From Ignavibacteriaceae bacterium (GTDB lineage: Bacteria; Bacteroidota; Ignavibacteria; Ignavibacteriales; Ignavibacteriaceae), in contig JANWIS010000136.1 in NCBI GenBank assembly GCA_025449775.1, positions 1 to 16,124 of the forward strand: a stretch of DNA of 16,124 nt, in the 5' to 3' direction. The position numbers were made by a program, and so were the translations under genes. This document shows positions 6,990 through 13,175 of the stretch, piece after piece. The notes below the pieces were generated by a model. That model did not search any database and was not told the DNA's origin. It was given only the letters and a program-made list of their open reading frames with translations. How positions within the stretch are numbered: the stretch's first letter is position 1; the number at the start of each line of letters is the position of its first letter.

Positions 6990-8216
6990 CTATTCAATCA
7001 ACGGACCTAAATCTGTACCCGGAGTCATGATAAACGCAATTGCAAAAGCTGCCACTGAAATAATTAATCCGTACATAAAAAAATTGTAACAAATTCTAAG
7101 CTTTACGTACTTTTGACCAAGCACCTGTCCGAGATAATAAAAATCCATAATCATATTATCATAAAGAAATTCTTTATCCTTCATCATCTCCTTCATTCCC
7201 CAACTAAAATCTCCTAACGACATCTTATGAAAATTTCCGAAGAACAAGAGATTAACTTTTTTCTCTTTGATATCTTCCTCTGTAAATATTCCTCTTGTAA
7301 CTTTTGGCCGTGTTACGAGAATAGCATAAACGAGTGTAACTAAACTTGTAATAGTTAACATAGCTGTTGGAATTATAAGATGAGGATTTGTATCCAGCTT
7401 CCTGACCATAATGCTGACAATGATTGTAAGAACAAGTGTATTAACACTTATCATAATATTCGCTTTTGTATCAGCCATCGAACTGAAATCAACATGCGTA
7501 CGTACTGTATTACGAAACATCGTTTCAATTGAGCGACCGGCGCCTTTATCATCGTCTTTGTTTTTTTTCTTTTCTTTTTTCTCTTCTGGAATGAAATTAT
7601 TCTCTTCAGTCAAATTTTTCTTTGCTTTCTTTAGTTTCTTTTCGAGTTTAATATAATTAATATTTTTTTGAGTTTCGAATTTATCTTTAGCATAAGAAGT
7701 ATAAAATTTGTGCTGCGACAAAAACTTCAGATTCATCTCCAGCCATTTAATCGGTTCCATTTTACATTCCTGCTGATGTTCAAATTCTGATTTAAACAAT
7801 TCAGCTTTCATCTCGAATTCGCTTGTTCCAAGATGGTGAAGGTCTGCGTCACAGATTATTTCTTCAAGTAGGTTCTTCGGGTTTCTTGGCATTCTTGTCG
7901 CACTAATTAATAATGCAACCTTATCTATTTTTTCCTGCGGATAATCCAGTTCTTTCAAAAACTTTCCTGATAGTTCAATGCTGATATCTTCATGTCCATT
8001 ACAGGACTTAATGTAACCAACGTCATGAAACCAGGCAGCAATCAACAGCATTTCTTTATCATTTTCACTTACGTTCAGTTGATCTGCTATCTCTTCGGTT
8101 ACTTTTACAACGTCTGAGGTATGATCGAGATTATGATAGTGTGTAAACTTTGAACCTTTTTCGTGAAAAGTTCTGTCAACATAATCTTTAACTTTGCTCA
8201 GCAATTCATTATTCAT
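6990..8216 (-). CDS. HD-domain phosphohydrolase fused to a PycTM-like (DUF5706) membrane domain
   Basis: This 408-residue fusion has three parts. Residues about 1-180 are an HD domain: HYHNLDHT (26-33, H32), WFHDVGY (62-68, H64-D65) and CDADLHH (122-128) supply the H...HD...D metal site of nucleotide phosphohydrolases/phosphodiesterases. Residues about 190-225 are a charged lysine-rich linker. Residues about 228-400 match the Pycsar effector transmembrane family (DUF5706, PF18967): RSIETMFRNTVRTHVDFSSM, then ADTKANIMISVN, a hydrophobic pair at about 255-271 and 280-301, and a third hydrophobic segment at about 378-397. In Pycsar defence, such membrane effectors respond to cCMP/cUMP made by a PycC cyclase; none is encoded here. 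The HD part may degrade or sense a nucleotide and control the membrane part; this is inference. It diverges from sixA-ppk1. Confidence 0.88.
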   Translation of the reverse strand: MNNELLSKVKDYVDRTFHEKGSKFTHYHNLDHTSDVVKVTEEIADQLNVSENDKEMLLIAAWFHDVGYIKSCNGHEDISIELSGKFLKELDYPQEKIDKVALLISATRMPRNPKNLLEEIICDADLHHLGTSEFEMKAELFKSEFEHQQECKMEPIKWLEMNLKFLSQHKFYTSYAKDKFETQKNINYIKLEKKLKKAKKNLTEENNFIPEEKKEKKKNKDDDKGAGRSIETMFRNTVRTHVDFSSMADTKANIMISVNTLVLTIIVSIMVRKLDTNPHLIIPTAMLTITSLVTLVYAILVTRPKVTRGIFTEEDIKEKKVNLLFFGNFHKMSLGDFSWGMKEMMKDKEFLYDNMIMDFYYLGQVLGQKYVKLRICYNFFMYGLIISVAAFAIAFIMTPGTDLGPLIE

Positions 8217-8357
8217 TTTAACCCCTATAATATTTGATGAAATCGCAAAGTAAAATATTATTCAATTTGTCCCATTTTTATTCTTAATAATATGAAGAAA
8301 ATCAATTCGACTGGTATGAAAATTAGATTCTAATTTTAATTCCTCCGGTGATATTTA

Positions 8358-8379
8358 TCACAATTAATTTATATTGTGA
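8358..8379. promoter_or_regulatory. 22-bp inverted repeat, possible operator
   Basis: TCACAAT (8358-8364) and ATTGTGA (8373-8379) are perfect 7-bp inverted arms separated by 8 bp. The site lies in the 223-bp intergenic region between the divergent HD-PycTM and sixA genes, about 60 bp before the sixA ATG. The arms carry TCACA/TGTGA in the opposite order to a Crp site (TGTGA-N6-TCACA), so a Crp-family assignment is not supported. It could be an operator for another dimeric regulator or a small hairpin. The rest of 8217-8439 is AT-rich with no gene and no clear promoter match. Confidence 0.35.
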
Positions 8380-8439
8380 GCAGGATTTCTTCCTTTCAGT
8401 TCAAATTATTTACATTTTAAATATTCAATTAAAACTCTG

Positions 8440-8934
8440 ATGCGAACACTGTATATTGTAAGACATGCAAAATCAAGCTGGAAGGACGAGGGACTTTCAG
8501 ACTTCGACCGGCCGTTGAATGAACGCGGTAAAAGAGATGCGCCTTTTATGGGCGATATTCTCAAAGATAAAAAAGTAAATGCTGATTTTATTCTATCCAG
8601 CCCTGCCAAACGTGCAAAAAAAACTGCAACGACAATTGCTGAAAAGATTGGATATCCTGGGAATAAAATAACTTTCAACGAAGAAATTTATGAGGCATCA
8701 TTAAATACTCTTGTTAGTCTGGTAAAAGAAATAGATAACAAGTACAATTCAGTTATGATATTCGGACATAACCCCGGACTTACAACTCTGAGCAATCACA
8801 TTTCAGATCGCTTTATTGATAATATTCCAACCTGTGGAATTGTTGCTTTGCAGACAGATAAAAAGTGGAATGAGCTTGATAAAAATTCTTTCAAGCTTTT
8901 ATTCTTTGAACAGCCAAAAATGTACCTTGACTAA
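8440..8934 (+). CDS. sixA: SixA-type histidine phosphatase
   Basis: This 164-residue protein belongs to the histidine phosphatase superfamily, SixA branch. IVRHAKSSW (6-14) is the RHG-type motif with the phospho-accepting H9 and R8. FDRPLNERGKRDA (22-34) is the conserved SixA loop, LSSPAKRAKKTA (52-63) supplies the second arginine (R58), and FGHNPGL (108-114) supplies the second catalytic histidine (H110). SixA in E. coli dephosphorylates histidine phosphocarrier proteins; in Bacteroidota relatives the gene often accompanies ppk1, and its substrate there is not firmly established. The stop is 14 bp before the ppk1 ATG, so the two are very probably co-transcribed. The cytosolic location is inferred from the absence of a signal peptide. 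Confidence 0.93.
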   Translation: MRTLYIVRHAKSSWKDEGLSDFDRPLNERGKRDAPFMGDILKDKKVNADFILSSPAKRAKKTATTIAEKIGYPGNKITFNEEIYEASLNTLVSLVKEIDNKYNSVMIFGHNPGLTTLSNHISDRFIDNIPTCGIVALQTDKKWNELDKNSFKLLFFEQPKMYLD

Positions 8935-8948
8935 AATTTAAAATTCAC

Positions 8949-11015
8949 ATGTCTGATAATGTTTTTTTTGATCGTGAACTAAGCTGGCTTTCTTTCAACC
9001 AAAGAGTCTTGCAGGAAGCAAAAGATCCAACCGTCCCGCTTTATGAGCAAATTAAATTTTTAGCAATTTATTCTTCAAACCTTGATGAATTTTTTAGAGT
9101 TAGAGTTGCTTCGTTACGAAGTTTGCTGGACTTAAAAAATAAATCTCAGAAATCACTTCCATTTAAGCCAGAAAGATTACTTAAGAAAATTAAAGAAGCT
9201 GTAAATATTCAGCAGGAAGAATTCGGGAAGATTTACAGAGACAGAATAATTCCAGGGCTATCTAAAGAAAATATTTTCTTAGTAAAGGAGACTGAAATTA
9301 GTTCTGAACAGACTGAGTTCATAAAAAATTATTTCAGCGACCAGGTAATCCCTTATGTTCAACCAACACTGTTAGACAAAAATAAAATTTCGACATTCCT
9401 TCATAACAGAGCAATCTATCTTGCAGTAAGACTTAAAACAAAAAAGAAATCTCCTGCCGGTAAATCAAAAATTCAAAGATTTAAATATGCATTGGTAGAA
9501 ATTCCTGCCGATAGATTGGGACGATTTGTAACTCTGCCTTCAGACAATGAAAAACATTTTGTGATTTTCCTCGATGATATAATCAGGTTGAATTTGCCTG
9601 CACTTCTTCCCGGTTACCAGGTTGAAAGCTGTTATTCAATAAAACTTACTCGTGATGCTGAGATGTACATTGACGATGAATTTACCGGTGATCTACTTTC
9701 AAAAATTAAAAAGGGATTATCGAAAAGAAAAAGCGGAACACCTTCCCGTTTTCTTTATGACAAAGAAATGCCAAACGACTTTTTAAAATTTCTACAGGAC
9801 ACATTACAATTAAATAAAGATGACCTCATTTTCGGTGGACGATATCATAACTTTAATGATTTTTTTAGCTTTCCAAAATTTAACAAACCAAGTCTGGAAT
9901 ACGAATCAATGTTACCGCACATCTGTAAAACTCTCGATGGTGTGATTTCAATTTTTGAGTCAATGAAGGAAAAAGATATTCTATTGAGTTTTCCATATCA
10001 ATCTTACGGCTACATCATAAAATTTCTTGAAGAAGCGGCTGATGATGTAAATGTTAAATCGATTAAGATAACTCTTTATCGGATTGCAAATGATTCTCTT
10101 GTTATCCGTTCATTAGTTAAAGCTGCAGAAAATGGAAAAGAAGTTACAGCATTTGTTGAGGTTAAAGCAAGGTTTGATGAAGAAACGAATTTTAATTCAG
10201 CTGATACACTTGAAAAAGCGGGGGTAAAAGTTCATTTCAGTTTTCCCGGATTAAAAGTACATTCAAAATTATGTTTAGTGGAAAAGACTGAGAAAGGAAA
10301 ATTGAAACACTATCTCTATCTCTCAACCGGAAACTTTAATGAAAAAACATCCAGAGTTTATGCCGACTACGGTTTCTTTACAGCTAACCAGGAAATGGGC
10401 AAAGAGGTAAAAGGATTGTTTAATTATTTAGAACGGAAAAGCGATAATGCAAAATTTAAACACTTGCTCGTTGCGCCGTTTAACTTAAGAAATAGTTTGA
10501 TCGAATTAATCGATAATGAAATTAAATTGGCTGAAGAAGGAAAAACATCTGGCATAACATTAAAGCTGAATAGTCTTGAAGATCGTAAAATGATTAAGAA
10601 ACTTTATGAAGCTTCACAAGCAGGAGTAAAAATCAAGCTGATAATCAGAGGAATCTGCTGTCTTGTTCCGGGTACAGAAAAACTTAGTGAAAACGTTGAA
10701 GCGATTAGCATTGTCGATCGTTTCCTCGAACATTCACGGGTTTACATTTTTCATAACAATGGTGATATAAAATATTTTCTCTCATCTGCCGACTGGATGA
10801 AAAGAAATCTCAGCCGGAGAATTGAAGCTGCATTTCCTATTTACGATGCCGAACTGAAAAAACAAATACAGAGAATGATCGATATTCAACTAAACGACAA
10901 TATCAGAGCAAGAATAATTAATGACACACAGGACAATCAATACAAGGAAAATGGAGAAGTGAAAAAAATAAGAAGTCAATATGATACTTATTCTCTGCTG
11001 AATGGTTCAAATTAA
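8949..11015 (+). CDS. ppk1: Polyphosphate kinase 1
   Basis: This 688-residue enzyme, full length for PPK1, reversibly polymerises the ATP gamma-phosphate into polyphosphate. The domains run in order: N-terminal (FFDRELSWLSFNQRVLQEA at 6-24; FLAIYSSNLDEFFRVRV at 37-53), head (about 110-315), then two phospholipase-D-like C-terminal domains. The autophosphorylated histidine is H438 in LKVHSKLCL, and the second essential histidine is H595 in FLEHSRVYIF. LYRIANDS (377-384), EVKARFDEETN (404-414) and STGNFNEKTSRVYADYGFFT (459-478) line the ATP/phosphate tunnel. All key residues are present, so it should be active. It is downstream of sixA by 14 bp and upstream of a T9SS cargo gene by 25 bp. No exopolyphosphatase gene is seen in the window. 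Confidence 0.97.
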   Translation: MSDNVFFDRELSWLSFNQRVLQEAKDPTVPLYEQIKFLAIYSSNLDEFFRVRVASLRSLLDLKNKSQKSLPFKPERLLKKIKEAVNIQQEEFGKIYRDRIIPGLSKENIFLVKETEISSEQTEFIKNYFSDQVIPYVQPTLLDKNKISTFLHNRAIYLAVRLKTKKKSPAGKSKIQRFKYALVEIPADRLGRFVTLPSDNEKHFVIFLDDIIRLNLPALLPGYQVESCYSIKLTRDAEMYIDDEFTGDLLSKIKKGLSKRKSGTPSRFLYDKEMPNDFLKFLQDTLQLNKDDLIFGGRYHNFNDFFSFPKFNKPSLEYESMLPHICKTLDGVISIFESMKEKDILLSFPYQSYGYIIKFLEEAADDVNVKSIKITLYRIANDSLVIRSLVKAAENGKEVTAFVEVKARFDEETNFNSADTLEKAGVKVHFSFPGLKVHSKLCLVEKTEKGKLKHYLYLSTGNFNEKTSRVYADYGFFTANQEMGKEVKGLFNYLERKSDNAKFKHLLVAPFNLRNSLIELIDNEIKLAEEGKTSGITLKLNSLEDRKMIKKLYEASQAGVKIKLIIRGICCLVPGTEKLSENVEAISIVDRFLEHSRVYIFHNNGDIKYFLSSADWMKRNLSRRIEAAFPIYDAELKKQIQRMIDIQLNDNIRARIINDTQDNQYKENGEVKKIRSQYDTYSLLNGSN

Positions 11016-11030
11016 TTTTATAAAAAAAAT

Positions 11031-11034
11031 GGAG
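11031..11034 (+). promoter_or_regulatory. Ribosome binding site that decides the start of the 14-repeat gene
   Basis: GGAG lies 6 bp before the ATG at 11041. The alternative in-frame ATG at 11002 lies inside the end of ppk1 and would put 13 mostly polar and basic residues before the signal peptide. The site therefore supports 11041 as the start. Confidence 0.6.
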
Positions 11035-11040
11035 AGAAAA

Positions 11041-13134
11041 ATGAAACAAAATATTTTATTAAAGCTAATGCCGATAATTTTATTTTTATCAAGCATCGCT
11101 GAACTAAATGCACAATGGTTCTGGCAAAATCCATTACCACAAGGAAATACATTGCTTGATTTCTACTCAATCGATGTCAACACTGGAATTGCAGTCGGAG
11201 CTTGCGGTACAATTATTAAAACAACCGATGCCGGAAACAGCTGGGCTATTCTTCCAAATGAAACAGACTATGATCTTTACGGAGTTTCATTTACAGATCT
11301 GAACAACGGAACAGTTGTTGGAAATTTTGGAGCGATTCTCAGAACAATAGACGGCGGAAACAGCTGGGAAGTTCAAAGAGGAGGAGTTTTGGATGTACTT
11401 TTTGGAGTATCGTTCACAGATGAAAATAACGGAACTGTAGTTGGATCAGATGGAATGATTCTTCGCACAACTGATGCAGGAGATAACTGGCTCGACCAAA
11501 CAAGTGGAACTTCACAAAATCTAAATGATGTTTTCTTCACAGATGAAAATAACGGAACTGCAATTGGTGAAAACGGTACAATTCTCCGGACAACAAATGG
11601 TGGGACTGATTGGGATGATCAGACAAGCGGAACAACAAATAATCTTAACTCGGTTTCTTTCACAGATGTAAATACAGGAACTATCGTTGGTTCAAACACA
11701 ACAATACTCAGGACAACAAACGGTGGTGCTGATTGGATTGCACAAACAAGTCCGGTTCTTTCCGATATTCACGATGTTCACTTTTCGGATACAAATAACG
11801 GAACAGCTATTGGTCCGGTCGGATTAATTTTAAGAACGACTGATGGAGGAAGCAGTTGGGATCAGCAATCGAGCGCAAGTTTAATGATATTTTATGGAGT
11901 TTCTTTTTCAGATGTAAATAATGGAATGATAGTAGGTCTTGCGGGTGAAATATTAACAACAACTGACGGTGGAAGTATCTGGTTTATAAAATCGAGTGGA
12001 ACAAGTCAGTATTTATATGGAGTGAACTTTACAGATTTAAATACCGGAACAGTCGTAGGGATGTCTGGAATAATTCTCAGGACAACTAATAGTGGAGCAA
12101 ATTGGAATATGCAAACAAGCGGAACTTTCAATCAGCTCAACGAAGTATTTTTTGTTGATGAGAATATTGGAACTGTGGTTGGTGAAGCCGGCATAATCCT
12201 CAGAACAACAGACGGCGGAACAAATTGGGATGAACAGTTAAGCGGAACAACTAATTTATTATTCAGTGTTACATTTGTTGATGCAAATACAGGTTATGCA
12301 GTTGGTCAGGAAGGCACAATTGTAAAAACAACAGACGGTGGAGATAATTGGGATACTCAAACAAGCGGAACAACAAATTTTCTTTTCGGAGTCTCTTTCT
12401 CTGATGTAAATACAGGAACTGCTGTTGGTGCAAGTGGAACAATTTTAAGAACAACGGATGGAGGAACAAATTGGGATCCGCAAACAAGTGGAACAAATGC
12501 ACCTCTTCGCGGAGTTTATTTTGTTGATGATAATAACGGAACAATAGTTGGCAACAGCGGGAATATTCTCGTAACAACCAATCGAGGAACAAACTGGCAA
12601 ATCCGAAACAGCGGAAACACTGATCATCTCTGGGATGTTTCTTTTTCTGATTTAAATTTTGGAACGGCAGTCGGTGAAGGCGGAACAATATCAAGAACAA
12701 CAGACGGTGGTGATAACTGGAATATACAGGTAAGCGGAACTTTACATACTTTTTATGATGTTTTCTTTACTGATATAAATAATGGAACTGCAGTTGGTTT
12801 AGACGGAACAATTCTCAGAACTACAAATGGCGGAGTTGTATTTATTGATGACGAAGAATCTGTAATACCAAATGAGTTCTTCATCTCACAGAATTATCCT
12901 AATCCATTTAATCCAACAACAACAATTAAATATGATCTTCCAAATACATCAGAAGTTTCAATAATCGTTTATGATATTCTGGGAAGAAAAATAAAAGAGC
13001 TTGTAAACACCAGACAGCAGGCAGGAAAATATGAAGTTCAGTTTTCTGCAAACAATCTTGCGAGCGGACTTTATATTTATGCATTGAGAACAGATAATTT
13101 TGTATCAATGAAGAAGATGATTTTACTAAAATAA
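11041..13134 (+). CDS. T9SS-secreted protein with fourteen Ycf48/BNR propeller repeats
   Basis: The start at 11041 gives 697 residues with the signal peptide MKQNILLKLMPIILFLSS and cleavage near LNAQ. After a WFWQNPLPQGN lead-in, residues 38-598 form fourteen tandem repeats, the first thirteen exactly 41 residues long. The consensus is roughly L.GVSFTD.N.GT.VG..GTILRTTDGG.NWD.QTSGT, i.e. the Ycf48/BNR Asp-box blade. Fourteen units fit two seven-bladed propellers in tandem. Residues 611-697 are a type A sorting domain (SQNYPNPFNPTTTIKY, ending KMILLK) for T9SS export. Family members are secreted or surface-attached; the binding partner is unknown and no catalytic residues are apparent. It starts 25 bp after ppk1, so read-through from ppk1 is likely, though the functions are not obviously linked. 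A longer start at 11002 is possible but less likely. Confidence 0.88.
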   Translation: MKQNILLKLMPIILFLSSIAELNAQWFWQNPLPQGNTLLDFYSIDVNTGIAVGACGTIIKTTDAGNSWAILPNETDYDLYGVSFTDLNNGTVVGNFGAILRTIDGGNSWEVQRGGVLDVLFGVSFTDENNGTVVGSDGMILRTTDAGDNWLDQTSGTSQNLNDVFFTDENNGTAIGENGTILRTTNGGTDWDDQTSGTTNNLNSVSFTDVNTGTIVGSNTTILRTTNGGADWIAQTSPVLSDIHDVHFSDTNNGTAIGPVGLILRTTDGGSSWDQQSSASLMIFYGVSFSDVNNGMIVGLAGEILTTTDGGSIWFIKSSGTSQYLYGVNFTDLNTGTVVGMSGIILRTTNSGANWNMQTSGTFNQLNEVFFVDENIGTVVGEAGIILRTTDGGTNWDEQLSGTTNLLFSVTFVDANTGYAVGQEGTIVKTTDGGDNWDTQTSGTTNFLFGVSFSDVNTGTAVGASGTILRTTDGGTNWDPQTSGTNAPLRGVYFVDDNNGTIVGNSGNILVTTNRGTNWQIRNSGNTDHLWDVSFSDLNFGTAVGEGGTISRTTDGGDNWNIQVSGTLHTFYDVFFTDINNGTAVGLDGTILRTTNGGVVFIDDEESVIPNEFFISQNYPNPFNPTTTIKYDLPNTSEVSIIVYDILGRKIKELVNTRQQAGKYEVQFSANNLASGLYIYALRTDNFVSMKKMILLK
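11152..12834 (+). repeat. Fourteen in-frame 123-bp tandem repeats
   Basis: Thirteen full units of exactly 123 bp begin at 11152, 11275, 11398 and so on to 12628, followed by a partial unit from 12751 to 12834. Each encodes one 41-residue propeller blade. The most conserved DNA is around the RTTDGG codons (variants of ACAACAGACGGCGGA). The copies have diverged at both DNA and protein level, but there is no insertion or deletion between units. Confidence 0.9.
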
Positions 13135-13139
13135 ATTTC

Positions 13140-13160
13140 ACTAAAAGTAATTTAGTTTTT
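13140..13160 (+). terminator. Weak candidate intrinsic terminator
   Basis: ACTAAA (13140-13145), a 5-base loop and TTTAGT (13151-13156) form a 6-bp hairpin that runs into a T-rich stretch. It lies just after the stop of the 14-repeat gene and before the next gene at 13176. The stem has a single G-C pair, so it would be weak. Confidence 0.28.
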
Positions 13161-13175
13161 ATTTGATGTGTATAT

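Noticed and set aside
6979..7005. Imperfect 8-bp inverted repeat (TCCGCTGA / TCAACGGA) at the lipoprotein/HD-PycTM convergent junction as a bidirectional terminator
   Set aside because: It has one mismatch and no T-tract follows on either strand; it also overlaps the last codons of the HD-PycTM gene.
7411..7656. An 81-codon plus-strand open frame with Phe and Ser runs opposite the HD-PycTM gene
   Set aside because: Its Phe-rich end is the complement of the lysine-rich linker; the minus-strand protein has recognisable domains across the same interval.
8373..8386. ATTGTGAGCAGGAT, similar to the left half of the lac operator
   Set aside because: The right half of the lac operator is missing and no LacI-family or lactose gene is nearby; the similarity is best explained by chance.
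6990..11015. A complete Pycsar antiphage operon
   Set aside because: No pyrimidine cyclase (PycC), no mobile-element genes and no other defence genes are present; only the effector-like domain is seen, and it is fused to an HD domain.
12269..12700. A 143-codon open frame on the minus strand inside the propeller gene
   Set aside because: It is rich in Leu, His and Phe with a repeating pattern, which is the antisense reflection of the 123-bp repeats; the plus-strand frame is clearly the coding one.
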